Positions 35,230-42,011 of a stretch of 64,000 bases of DNA are shown here, in pieces (position 1 is the first letter of the stretch; each line of letters opens with the position of its first letter). A program made the translations under genes and the position numbers. Below the pieces are notes generated by a model. The model made no database searches. It saw only the letters and a list, made by a program, of their open reading frames with translations, and had not been told where the DNA came from. This DNA is from a virus, in the IMG/VR virus record IMGVR_UViG_3300044991_001407, positions 31,038-95,037 of that record, one strand, 5' to 3'.

Positions 35230-35829
35230 ATGGAAGTTCCAAACAATATGATTCCCCATATTGAAAAAATATTCAAGGGGGAGTACGACATTCCGTATGA
35301 AAAAGAGAATCCAGTGATTCTAGACATCGGTGGTAATGTTGGTGGATTTTGTTTATGGGCTAATCAAAGATGGAAGAACTCAAAAATTTATTCATATGAA
35401 CCAATTAAAAAAAATTTTGAGTTTTTAAAATTAAATACAAAAAATCTTGATAATATCATGGTTATGAATCTTGCAATAGGTTCAAAGACAGAACAAAGAA
35501 GAATGCATTATGGAGCTCACAATGTTGGTGAGTGTAGTTTTCAGCATGGCGCTGAGCAGGTTGAAGAAGGTGAGGATGTTTCTGTTGTAGCAGCAAGTTT
35601 GTTGCCAAAAGCAGATATTGTGAAAATTGATACCGAAGGTGCTGAGATTGAGATACTAGAAAACATGGTTATTAAACCAGATGTTTATTTGATTGAATAT
35701 CACTCAGCGTACAATAGAAGAAGAATTGATAATATACTATATGAATATACACTTGTCGCAGCAGATATTGCTAATGCCAATTTTGGAATCGTAAAGTATG
35801 CTTTATCAAGTAAAATAGAATATAAATAA
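35230..35829 (+). CDS. FkbM-family methyltransferase
   Basis: The 199-residue SAM-dependent enzyme has motif I VILDIGGNVGGFCLWANQRW, motif II end SKIYSYEPIKKNFEFLKLNT, and the FkbM signature DIVKIDTEGAEIEILENM. FkbM enzymes usually O-methylate sugars or small metabolites. Together with the sulfotransferase and glycosyltransferase, it suggests glycan tailoring. A tRNA gene begins two bases after its stop. Confidence 0.85.
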   Translation: MEVPNNMIPHIEKIFKGEYDIPYEKENPVILDIGGNVGGFCLWANQRWKNSKIYSYEPIKKNFEFLKLNTKNLDNIMVMNLAIGSKTEQRRMHYGAHNVGECSFQHGAEQVEEGEDVSVVAASLLPKADIVKIDTEGAEIEILENMVIKPDVYLIEYHSAYNRRRIDNILYEYTLVAADIANANFGIVKYALSSKIEYK

Positions 35830-35830
35830 C

Positions 35831-35902
35831 GCCCCTTTAGCTCAGCGGTAGAGCACTTCACTTGTAATGAAGCGGTCCTCGGTTCAAGTCCGAGAGGGGG
35901 CT
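35831..35902 (+). tRNA. tRNA-Thr (anticodon TGT)
   Basis: A complete cloverleaf is visible. The acceptor stem GCCCCTT / AGGGGGC has one G-U pair, the D-arm is GCTCAGCGGTAGAGC, and the anticodon stem CTTCA / TGAAG encloses CTTGTAA. The anticodon TGT is at 35863-35865, and the T-arm contains GGTTCAAGTCC. The CCA is not encoded. It reads ACA codons, frequent in this AT-rich genome. Confidence 0.95.
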
Positions 35903-35923
35903 CTAAAAAAGGAGCAATGCAAT

Positions 35924-36559
35924 ATGCCAGAACTAAATGCGAATATTCCACCAATTGAATGCTATGTGCGTGGTAACTTCTTGAGAAATCAAGTTGATAG
36001 TCATGATATTAAATTCCCATGTGTAATTTTTGGGGTAGCGTCAATACCAGATAGAGCACCTGTGTTTCATTTCTTAATGGAAGATGGTGGTGTTTGGTGG
36101 AGAGCTCCAATAAATGCTTTTTGCTCATCCCTAGACAGCCCTGAGGTTGACCTGCATGATTTGGTTATGTGGAATAGTTTTTCTTCTCATATCGCAGTGA
36201 CAACTTTTGAACACATGCGTGGTATGTCTATGACCTATCTTGACAGGCGTAAGAATAAAGTTGATGGCAAATATATGTTCACATTGGACTGGCATACTCC
36301 TGATTCAAATATTATAAATACTGGATATTCAATTAATCCAGGTCAGCACAAGTGTGGTCATGTGATAAAAAGAAAAGATGGTAACTTTGCCATCCAGCCA
36401 AATAACAGAGTTAGGCTATGGGATCCTTCTTACACAACAAAGAAAGACGAAAGATTGATTGAAAGATTGATCAATACAAAAGTTTGGGATGTGGAAGATG
36501 GAGATAAATGGGTAACATCAGATGACGACAGATACGATTACGACATCGTTTCTGAATAG
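35924..36559 (+). CDS. Conserved hypothetical phage protein
   Basis: The 211 residues start MPELNANIPPIECYVRGNFL after GGAGCAATGCAAT; an apparent longer frame runs back into the tRNA and is rejected. Notable segments are VFHFLMEDGGVWWRAPINAF, VTTFEHMRGMSMTYLDRRKN, KYMFTLDWHTPDSNIINTGY and NFAIQPNNRVRLWDPSYTTK. The arrangement is that of a virion or DNA-metabolism protein widely found in aquatic phages without known function. Confidence 0.65.
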   Translation: MPELNANIPPIECYVRGNFLRNQVDSHDIKFPCVIFGVASIPDRAPVFHFLMEDGGVWWRAPINAFCSSLDSPEVDLHDLVMWNSFSSHIAVTTFEHMRGMSMTYLDRRKNKVDGKYMFTLDWHTPDSNIINTGYSINPGQHKCGHVIKRKDGNFAIQPNNRVRLWDPSYTTKKDERLIERLINTKVWDVEDGDKWVTSDDDRYDYDIVSE

Positions 36560-36572
36560 ATGGGGGTGAACA

Positions 36573-36653
36573 ATGTCAAAACAAGATAAGATTACACATG
36601 CAGTGTATTTCACACTTCATGCAATTACAATTGCTATACTATTAATTAAGTAA
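36573..36653 (+). CDS. 26-residue membrane microprotein
   Basis: ATG at 36573 follows GGGGTGAA; the product is MSKQDKITHAVYFTLHAITI plus AILLIK, a single hydrophobic helix with a charged N-terminus. It fills the gap before tRNA-Asn exactly and has no overlap with other genes. Many phage microproteins act on host membrane enzymes, but there is no direct sign of that here. Confidence 0.55.
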   Translation: MSKQDKITHAVYFTLHAITIAILLIK

Positions 36654-36658
36654 TACAA

Positions 36659-36734
36659 TGGCGAGTAGCTCAGTTGGCAGAGCAAGGGACTGTTAATCCC
36701 TGGGTCGTAGGTTCAAGCCCTACCTCGCCAGCCA
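36659..36734 (+). tRNA. tRNA-Asn (anticodon GTT), CCA encoded
   Basis: The acceptor stem TGGCGAG / CTCGCCA is perfect, the anticodon stem AGGGA / TCCCT holds CTGTTAA (anticodon 36692-36694), and the T-arm has GGTTCAAGCCC. The discriminator is G36731 and CCA follows at 36732-36734. The final A of CCA is the A of the next gene's ATG, a one-base overlap between a tRNA and a protein gene. Confidence 0.95.
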
Positions 36735-37288
36735 TGTTTATTATTGATAACTATGTACCTATAGAAGAACAGTCGTATCTTTACGATTACTTTACTAATC
36801 CTAAAGTTCCTTACCGCTTCTATCGCAGCCATATTTACCACGAAGATGCTAAGTGGTCACATGCACCAATGCAGATGTCTCATCACCTGTATGAGTCGGA
36901 ATCAGATATTGCCTCAACTCATCTACCAGCAATCCAGAAGCTTGTAGGTAATCTAGCAGATAAGTTTGGAAATATCAACCTATTGCGGGCTAAAGTTAAT
37001 GTTACTTCCCCTTACCCCCCGATGATGCACTATGAGCCTCAAGTTCCTCATGTTGATTTAGAGTACGATAATGGCGAGCCCGTTGACCACAAAGTTCTTC
37101 TATATTACATAAATGACTCAGATGGACCAACTTACTTTTTTAACGAAGCACACGAGCTCCAAGACACCGTATATCCAAAGCCAGGGCGAGCTATCATCTT
37201 TGACGGTAGCAACATCCATGCCGCTTCAAATCCCGTTCGCTCTCCGTTTAGGATGGTTGTCAATATTGACTTCCAAACATACAGATGA
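36734..37288 (+). CDS. Fe(II)/2-oxoglutarate oxygenase, prolyl-4-hydroxylase-like
   Basis: The 184-residue protein shows the double-stranded beta-helix core: ligands in VPHVDLEYDNGEPVDHKVLL (HxD), YYINDSDGPTYFFNE, and GRAIIFDGSNIHAASNPVRS (distal His, Arg for 2-oxoglutarate). Such P4H-like proteins are common in aquatic phages and hydroxylate protein or nucleotide targets. Start is at the encoded CCA of tRNA-Asn, without a clear Shine-Dalgarno, so translation may start poorly until the tRNA is processed. Confidence 0.8.
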   Translation: MFIIDNYVPIEEQSYLYDYFTNPKVPYRFYRSHIYHEDAKWSHAPMQMSHHLYESESDIASTHLPAIQKLVGNLADKFGNINLLRAKVNVTSPYPPMMHYEPQVPHVDLEYDNGEPVDHKVLLYYINDSDGPTYFFNEAHELQDTVYPKPGRAIIFDGSNIHAASNPVRSPFRMVVNIDFQTYR

Positions 37289-37476
37289 ATTATTTTTTTT
37301 GGATATGGTGGTTATTTGAATTATGCCTGCTATTCTTAGCGGATATGGCATATTACATTCTTGGATTAATCTTATTGTGGTGGGTGGCAAAAATCGGACT
37401 AAGCCAAAGGCATCGTCAGAAATCCCTTACCAGGCATAGAGTTCGCAATAGCTTTCGCAAGTCTTTTGACGAGTGA
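37285..37476 (+). CDS. Small membrane protein
   Basis: The 63 residues are a Trp/Phe/Leu-rich double hydrophobic segment (FFWIWWLFELCLLFLADMAY, ILGLILLWWVAKIGL) and a basic tail (RHRQKSLTRHRVRNSFRK). It overlaps the oxygenase stop (ATGA) and ends exactly where the convergent nuclease gene ends. Function unknown. Confidence 0.6.
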   Translation: MNYFFWIWWLFELCLLFLADMAYYILGLILLWWVAKIGLSQRHRQKSLTRHRVRNSFRKSFDE

Positions 37477-37890
37477 CTACTTCTTCTTGGAAAAGGATTC
37501 TCGCTTAGCGAGCAGAGCGTCAAAGTCTTTGATCTTGGTTTCGCCCATGTATCCCCAGGCATAACCTTCTTCAATGAGTTGTTCGTTGATTGACTTGGCA
37601 GCCCCATCAAGATATACCCAACCCAGAATGCGCCCGTACTTTTCCGAGCTGTCTGGCTTTTCTGTTTTGATCACTACATCTTTGGCGGCATCAATTGATT
37701 TCTTGAGCTTCTCTTTTACCTCAAGCCCCAGAACCTTCTCTCGTGCGTCTTTTGTGCGAGATTCAGGGGTATCAATTCCCGCCAGTCTAACTCTTTGCGT
37801 ATAGGAGATGTCAAACCCCAAATCAATGTCCACATCAATTGTATCTCCGTCAACAATCTTCAAAACCTTCTTCACACGATATTCGTACAT
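37477..37890 (-). CDS. Staphylococcal nuclease-like (thermonuclease) protein
   Basis: The 137-residue protein has the SNase OB-fold motifs: VLKIVDGDTIDVDIDLGFDI, QRVRLAGIDTPESRTKDARE (active-site Arg and Asp/Glu) and KYGRILGWVYLDG with SINEQLIEEGYAWGYMG at the end. It is a Ca-dependent phosphodiesterase family with DNA and RNA as substrates. It lacks a signal peptide and would act inside the cell, e.g. on host nucleic acid. Codons are more G/C-ending than in the rightward genes beside it. Confidence 0.85.
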   Translation of the reverse strand: MYEYRVKKVLKIVDGDTIDVDIDLGFDISYTQRVRLAGIDTPESRTKDAREKVLGLEVKEKLKKSIDAAKDVVIKTEKPDSSEKYGRILGWVYLDGAAKSINEQLIEEGYAWGYMGETKIKDFDALLAKRESFSKKK

Positions 37891-37958
37891 CTTTACATTA
37901 TACCACGGTGGCTCCGAAAGTACTAAGAACCAAACCTTACCTGCTTTTGTTTGTGAGT

Positions 37959-38204
37959 TTAAGGTTCAATGAAAATACACTCGCCAGGGCATTCCTCGGC
38001 GGCTTCAATGACATCTTCCAGCCGATCATCGGCAAAAGAAGCTAAGCCAGCTGCGCCTTCGGGGTTTCCCACAGAGGAAGCAAATATTTTGTCTCCTTCT
38101 CGTACATATGCTAAACCATCGGGCATCATCGTAAACACATCGGGTGCTATCTCGGCGCACAGACCATCTCCAGTACATAAGTCTTGATCAATCCAAACTC
38201 TCAC
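37959..38204 (-). CDS. Ferredoxin ([3Fe-4S]/[4Fe-4S], actinobacterial type)
   Basis: The 81-residue electron carrier begins MRVWIDQDLCTGDGLCAEIA, PDVFTMMPDGLAYVR, with C-x5-C at 10 and 16, and ends EAAEECPGECIFIEP, which provides the Cys-Pro ligand. With only three well-placed cysteines a [3Fe-4S] cluster is likely. This type serves cytochromes P450 in actinobacteria. A phage copy may feed an oxygenase or another redox enzyme. The gene is richer in G+C than the average here, consistent with recent host origin. Confidence 0.85.
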   Translation of the reverse strand: MRVWIDQDLCTGDGLCAEIAPDVFTMMPDGLAYVREGDKIFASSVGNPEGAAGLASFADDRLEDVIEAAEECPGECIFIEP

Positions 38205-38241
38205 AATAGGAAGTATACCATTCTTACGCTATAATGGGAAC

Positions 38242-38418
38242 ATGCCACAATACAACTATCGCTGTTCTAATGGGCATACTCATGAAGAGTTTAGATCCAT
38301 TCTGGAAGATAGTAAAACAGATGTTTGCCCCGAATGCAACGCTACGCTAAAACAAATCTATTCCCCGCCGATGATAGAACTCAAAGGCAGTGGATTTTAC
38401 CGTAACTCTAAGAAGTGA
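38242..38418 (+). CDS. FmdB-type zinc-ribbon protein
   Basis: The 58 residues begin MPQYNYRCSNGHTHEEFRSI and continue DVCPECNATLKQIYSPPMIE, ending GSGFYRNSKK. The zinc ribbon C/H-CPEC and the 'IYSPPxIxxKGSGFY' end define the FmdB/zinc-ribbon domain family, common in bacteria and many phages. It is divergent from the ferredoxin. A strong promoter-like sequence overlaps its stop codon. Confidence 0.8.
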   Translation: MPQYNYRCSNGHTHEEFRSILEDSKTDVCPECNATLKQIYSPPMIELKGSGFYRNSKK

Positions 38419-38424
38419 TATAAT
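38396..38424 (+). promoter_or_regulatory. Sigma70-like promoter for the small RNA
   Basis: TTTACC (38396-38401) and a perfect TATAAT (38419-38424) are separated by 17 bases. The -10 box overlaps the stop codon of the zinc-ribbon gene, and the predicted start is near 38431. This is one of the best consensus promoters in the window. Confidence 0.65.
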
Positions 38425-38430
38425 ACTTAT

Positions 38431-38582
38431 GGCACCCTAAAAGTGTCAAGCGGCAATCGTGATCTGCACTATCACCAGAGCAGAACGAATTTCGCTATCT
38501 TAGGACCGTTATAGTAACCATCCGCAAGGATGTTAACACACTGAGAAGAAAGAGAGACCGCCCGCAAAGCGGTCTCTTTTCT
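38431..38582 (+). ncRNA. Candidate phage small RNA of about 150 nt
   Basis: The interval runs from the predicted start to a strong terminator and carries no normal gene. Two local hairpins are clear: GTTA-tag-TAAC (38508-38518) and CATCC-GCAA-GGATG with a GNRA loop (38519-38532), then the terminator stem. A 23-residue GTG frame (38443-38514) exists but has no ribosome site, so I prefer an RNA product; a leader peptide is the alternative. Confidence 0.5.
38553..38582 (+). terminator. Rho-independent terminator of the small RNA
   Basis: A perfect 9-bp stem AGAGACCGC (38553-38561) / GCGGTCTCT (38569-38577) with a 7-base loop is followed by TTTTCT. Confidence 0.85.
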
Positions 38583-38913
38583 ATTCTCCCGCATTTTAAA
38601 CCAACTCCCGCCCATTTCCCGCCCACGCCATTTTTTAGAAAAATTGAGTATATATTCCAAGAGTGTTATGCATCTCTCAGGAGGGGTGGGCGAACCTATG
38701 TTCGGTAGGGTCAATGGGGTCTAGTCCGAAATTGGTCATTATGCGGATTTTTTCTTGGTCATTATGCGGATTTTTTTTCCGTCATTATCTAAGCCTTATT
38801 CCATAAGGGTTTTATAGGATTGGGTTATTCGTTGGGTGCTTGAATTGGTTAGCCATTGAACTATGCTTTAGTTATCGGGATGAACGAACGATTTCCGATA
38901 GGAGATAAGGAAC
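38583..38913. other. Gene-free leader with tandem repeats
   Basis: No supported reading frame. The interval has C-rich TTTCCCGCCCA sequence, a 23-base tandem repeat (listed separately), ATAAGGGTTTTAT (38803-38815), which recurs at 43107-43119, and the ribosome site of the gene at 38914. It looks like a control or initiation region rather than empty spacer. Confidence 0.5.
38732..38788. repeat. 23-bp iteron-like tandem repeat, 2.5 copies
   Basis: TTGGTCATTATGCGGATTTT begins at 38732 and again at 38755; each copy ends in a T-run. A degenerate third copy keeps GTCATTAT at 38781-38788, in register with the 23-base period. About two helical turns per unit would place bound proteins on the same DNA face, as for replication iterons or operators. 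Confidence 0.7.
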
Positions 38914-39354
38914 ATGGCAACCAAGATAAGCACCGCCAAGGCGGTAGAGAAATACAACATTCAAGCGGGAAAAAATCAACACCGCCCAATCGCTACCCAA
39001 GCGGTAGAGACAGTGAAGGGAAAATCCAAGGTTCACAAATTGGAAGCGTTTTGGTCAATGATTGACAACACCGCCAAGGCTACGAAAAAATGTCCACACC
39101 CAACACTACGAACCAACGGTGAAGCCCGTAGGCGTTGGTGTGCCGATAACAATATGCCCGTAGTGTTCGTGAACACCATTGCGGACAGGGTAGGTAGTCG
39201 CTGTGAAAATGTTGTCCGTGAGAAATTGGCGGTGTTAGCAATGATTAGCACCTACGCCGAAAAAATCGGATATGTTCGGGTATTGGACAGCAACACCGCC
39301 CAAGCCGAACCCAATCACCCAATGATCAATGCGGTGTACCTCTACAAGATGTAG
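38914..39354 (+). CDS. Hypothetical protein, first of the motif-rich region
   Basis: The 146-residue protein begins MATKISTAKAVEKYNIQAGK after GGAGATAAGGAAC. A basic first half (KATKKCPHPTLRTNGEARRR) and a helix (VVREKLAVLAMISTYAEKIG, YVRVLDSNTA) are visible. The last third resembles the protein at 40187-40606 (RPELAVLAIM..., GYARYAVNG). Codon use is GC-richer than in the operons either side. A nucleic-acid-binding role is plausible from charge only. Confidence 0.6.
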   Translation: MATKISTAKAVEKYNIQAGKNQHRPIATQAVETVKGKSKVHKLEAFWSMIDNTAKATKKCPHPTLRTNGEARRRWCADNNMPVVFVNTIADRVGSRCENVVREKLAVLAMISTYAEKIGYVRVLDSNTAQAEPNHPMINAVYLYKM

Positions 39355-39476
39355 ACCGTTGGGGAGGGGAGAAATCCTCTCCCCAAAACCCCCTCCCAAC
39401 CATAGAGCCCCCATACAGTCTCTTTAGTGAATGATTACAGCACCTTTATAAACAACCAACAACAAGGAGAATACCA

Positions 39477-39677
39477 ATGAATACACAGACAAGACCAAAT
39501 ATCCGCATGAAGGGCATGCCCGTAGCGGTAGTACAGACAGGACATATCCTCACCATATGGGTCGCCAGCCCAACGGGTGATAGTTCAGACAGTCACTTAT
39601 TCACCATGCCATGTGTCAATGAGGCACAAGCCGAGACCATCATGCAGACATGGCTACAAGTATGGGGGCTCGTATGA
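39477..39677 (+). CDS. Hypothetical small protein
   Basis: The 66 residues start MNTQTRPNIRMKGMPVAVVQ after AAGGAGAATACCA and include GHILTIWVASPTGDSSDSHL. It overlaps the next gene by four bases (ATGA). No family recognised. Confidence 0.6.
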   Translation: MNTQTRPNIRMKGMPVAVVQTGHILTIWVASPTGDSSDSHLFTMPCVNEAQAETIMQTWLQVWGLV

Positions 39678-39814
39678 ATTGGTTCGGACTGTTCACCATG
39701 TTCCTCATGGTGACATCAGTAATCGTATGGTTCGCATACGAGGCAGGCTACAATAAAGCCATAAAAGATGTCACTATGTCCAAAACATGGTTAGACCTAA
39801 ACAATAGAAAATAA
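39674..39814 (+). CDS. 46-residue single-TM protein
   Basis: The ATG at 39674 is inside the stop of the preceding gene. The product MNWFGLFTMFLMVTSVIVWF, AYEAGYNKAIKD has one membrane helix followed by a soluble tail. Coupled translation with the upstream gene suggests a joint function. Confidence 0.6.
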   Translation: MNWFGLFTMFLMVTSVIVWFAYEAGYNKAIKDVTMSKTWLDLNNRK

Positions 39815-39828
39815 TCTCCATCCAAAAA

Positions 39829-39862
39829 GAACCCCCTGAGAAATCGGGGGGTTCTCTCCTTT
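39829..39862 (+). terminator. Rho-independent terminator
   Basis: The stem GAACCCCC (39829-39836) / GGGGGTTC (39847-39854) is followed by TCTCCTTT. It closes the 38914-39814 gene group. Confidence 0.8.
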
Positions 39863-40133
39863 ACACCATGCCCACCATAGACGGTACACTCCGTATCTTT
39901 AGTGAATGTTTTTATGATGCTTTTACATGAGTGTAAGTTTACAAGAAAGGAACTTACATCCATGTAAGTTTTCAGGCGGGTGGAGCTGCACACGCAGGTA
40001 GCAGACGCACCCGCCGAGGCATACATGGTACATGTACCATTTTTAGTACATAAATGTAATCGCAATGTTGCTTTATCGCAACAACAGTGTTACCAATTCA
40101 CAACAACAGTGTTGTGTTTATGCAACAGTGCAT
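39863..40133. other. Convergent intergenic region rich in palindromes
   Basis: It lies between two facing terminators and has no supported gene. It contains TGTAAGTTTACA (39932), a 9-bp inverted pair AACTTACAT / ATGTAAGTT (39951-39970), GGCGGGTG ... CACCCGCC, a perfect 16-bp palindrome ATGGTACATGTACCAT (40025-40040), and repeats of ACAACAGTG. TCTTTAGTGAATG here is also found just before the gene at 39477. Confidence 0.5.
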
Positions 40134-40135
40134 AC

Positions 40136-40165
40136 AAAAAAAATACGGGGCATCTCTGCCCCGTA
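40136..40165 (-). terminator. Terminator of the leftward gene at 40187-40606
   Basis: On the leftward strand the stem TACGGGGCA / TGCCCCGTA (40144-40165) has a GAGA loop and is followed by eight T residues. It sits 22 bases past the stop. Confidence 0.9.
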
Positions 40166-40186
40166 CCTTTTTGCTTTTTGTTTTGT

Positions 40187-40606
40187 TTACTTGCGATACA
40201 ACAAAACTTTGTAAGCGTCTGGGTTACTCTCATCACTTGCAAGTGTTGTACCATTTACGGCATATCGTGCATACCCAACATTTGCAAGCTTTGCATCAAA
40301 CTCTACAAGTGAGAGCATAATTGCAAGCACTGCCAACTCTGGGCGCATAACGCCTTTTTCATTTAGTTTTGACTTGCGAGCGCATACTTCATACTGCAAA
40401 ACACTTACGCCATGAGTGAGCGCATGCATGCGAGCATTGTCACCTAGTGGAAGTTTTGGCATGTCGTATGCCTTGTACATTGCAATTGCAAGTTCGGTAT
40501 GGTCTGCATACTGTCTTACCCTTGCTTTGCTTGCCTTTGTATTGTGCTTTGCCATCTTTGCAATGAGCGCACTAGCCCGTTGCTTTGGCGTTTGCTTTGT
40601 TGCCAT
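40187..40606 (-). CDS. Hypothetical basic protein, lone leftward gene
   Basis: The 139 residues start MATKQTPKQRASALIAKMAK; the ATG at 40606 follows AAAGGCAAGGAC, a leader also used at 42469. Helical segments are HTELAIAMYKAYDMPKLPLG, RMHALTHGVSVLQYEVCARK and RPELAVLAIMLSLVEFDA, ending SNPDAYKVLLYRK. The C-terminal part resembles the 146-residue protein at 38914. It is the only leftward gene between 38.2 and 44.2 kb and has its own terminator, suiting a regulator. Confidence 0.6.
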   Translation of the reverse strand: MATKQTPKQRASALIAKMAKHNTKASKARVRQYADHTELAIAMYKAYDMPKLPLGDNARMHALTHGVSVLQYEVCARKSKLNEKGVMRPELAVLAIMLSLVEFDAKLANVGYARYAVNGTTLASDESNPDAYKVLLYRK

Positions 40607-41106
40607 GTCCTTGCCTTTCTGTAAGTGTGCCCCGTTTGGCACTGATGTAAGACTACACCCAATATGAGAAAACAACTCAAAAATAGCGTTACAATTTGAT
40701 GACAATTTAGTTACAAAATAACCTAAAGAATGTCACAAAACTTACACCAAACCCAAACCCAAAAACTCACCAGACGCATCAGGAGCCTCTTACAGCCGTG
40801 TAAGATTACACGAAGAAAACTTTATGAGGGGCTTCCAGGGAACCTTCTGGGTGGGCGTAAGGTGCTTCGCTAACAACCTTACGCCCATGTAAGTTTACAC
40901 CGTTGAGACTTTATGTTTAGTGTACATTTTGTATGTAAGTTTACAGCTATGTAACTTTATGAGAATGTATTTAGGGGATAACTTACACAAGGTCTGGAAT
41001 AGGGTCAAATTAGCCCGAAATCTAATGCTTGCAATTGGGTTGGGCATGGGGTAGGGTTGAGCGTAGCGAAACAAGTCGCACCTAAACGAAAGGCAAAACT
41101 TACACC
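40607..41106. promoter_or_regulatory. 500-base spacer with three composite TGTAAG-TTTATG elements
   Basis: No supported gene. TGTAAG hexamers at 40799, 40888 and 40934 are each followed after exactly 16 bases by TTTATG (40821, 40910, 40956). The layout matches a -35/-10 pair with an unusual -35. A 9-base inverted pair GGGCGTAAGG / CCTTACGCCC lies between (about 40853-40886). The downstream gene starts at 41107. Confidence 0.5.
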
Positions 41107-41331
41107 ATGTCCTACCTAACCTGTAAGATTAGGAACCGCATAAATTACCGAGATGATCTACCGCATGAATATATGTTCATTGGTACAGATACAACCGAGA
41201 CACAACACGGGAAATATACGATCACTCAAATACACGCAACTTGTAAATATTGCGGGATACTGAACACCACGACACAAATTGAAGATAGCGAACATTCATA
41301 TTCATCAACTTTGGGCGAGACCCAAAACTAA
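41107..41331 (+). CDS. Hypothetical small protein with CxxC
   Basis: The 74 residues start MSYLTCKIRNRINYRDDLPH and include TITQIHATCKYCGILNTTTQ. With the first Cys, a zinc-binding knuckle is possible. The leader has AAAGGCAAAACTTACACC. No family recognised. Confidence 0.55.
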   Translation: MSYLTCKIRNRINYRDDLPHEYMFIGTDTTETQHGKYTITQIHATCKYCGILNTTTQIEDSEHSYSSTLGETQN

Positions 41332-41349
41332 CACGGGAGAAAACTTACA

Positions 41350-41613
41350 ATGAACACTTACGAAGTATCCTGGCAATTTGAGCAAGGCGATGCAGAATGG
41401 GCAGATAGTTATCTGTACTATGCCAATAGCGTTGAGGAACTAGGCAAAATTTTGCGCTCTATCAAAAATTCCAATTCAACATGGAATGGCAAGCACGATG
41501 AAGACGAACCTGACATGAGTGTAATTTTTGCACAAATTCTAGATGATGATCTAGATGACGCAGATGACCGAGACATTACAGATGAACTACCCGAAGATAT
41601 TCTTGCTGACTAA
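41350..41613 (+). CDS. Hypothetical acidic protein
   Basis: The 87 residues begin MNTYEVSWQFEQGDAEWADS and end in a strongly acidic stretch (LDDDLDDADDRDITDELPED). It could mimic nucleic acid by charge, but the N-terminal half looks like an ordinary alpha/beta fold. CTTACA precedes the start. Confidence 0.55.
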   Translation: MNTYEVSWQFEQGDAEWADSYLYYANSVEELGKILRSIKNSNSTWNGKHDEDEPDMSVIFAQILDDDLDDADDRDITDELPEDILAD

Positions 41614-41655
41614 AGTTACACAACCGCAAACTTACACGGAAAGGCAAATAGTGAT

Positions 41656-41865
41656 ATGAGAAAATATACCCCGCTTTTCAGAGAAGGTCAATGGAAGGAA
41701 ACCTTGAAAGAGAATTCATTTCTTATTTTCGTTATTATTCTTTGGATAAGTGCATTTGTTTCTGTGACTTTCCGAGAACCGAACACCAGTCGTTGTGAAA
41801 TCGCACCTAGTTACTGTGAAGATGTGTACGAAGAAGACTACTTTCATTACGAACCTAGAGGATAA
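41656..41865 (+). CDS. Single-TM protein
   Basis: The 69 residues have a soluble N-terminus (RKYTPLFREGQWKETLKENS), one TM helix (FLIFVIILWISAFVSVTFRE), then a segment with two Cys (SRCEIAPSYCEDVYEEDYF). GGAAAGGC precedes the start. Confidence 0.6.
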   Translation: MRKYTPLFREGQWKETLKENSFLIFVIILWISAFVSVTFREPNTSRCEIAPSYCEDVYEEDYFHYEPRG

Positions 41866-41897
41866 ACAATGAATTCTAAACTTACAGGAGTGTAATA

Positions 41898-41990
41898 ATG
41901 AACATACTAAAAATAATCTACGGTGTCCTTATTCTTTGGTCATGGATAATCTTGCCAGTAGCGTTAGCGTGGTATATGGAAAGAGAGTAA
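41898..41990 (+). CDS. 30-residue membrane microprotein
   Basis: The ATG at 41898 has AGGAG eight bases upstream. The product MNILKIIYGVLILWSWIILP, VALAWYMERE is one hydrophobic helix. It is the last gene before a terminator. Confidence 0.6.
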   Translation: MNILKIIYGVLILWSWIILPVALAWYMERE

Positions 41991-42011
41991 ACTTACAAGC
42001 AAGTAAGATAA

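Noticed and set aside
35867-35923. Longer start for the 211-residue protein inside tRNA-Thr
   Set aside because: The extra residues are the tRNA sequence translated; the ATG at 35924 has GGAG upstream.
36674-36733. Longer start for the P4H-like protein reading through tRNA-Asn
   Set aside because: The region folds as a perfect tRNA; the conserved protein begins at the ATG at 36734.
38472-38714. Leftward 80-codon frame across the small RNA and its terminator
   Set aside because: It covers a promoter-RNA-terminator unit on the other strand, has no ribosome site and no protein-like composition.
40416-40667. Rightward frame inside 40187-40606
   Set aside because: Antisense shadow of a leftward gene with a clear ribosome site and terminator.
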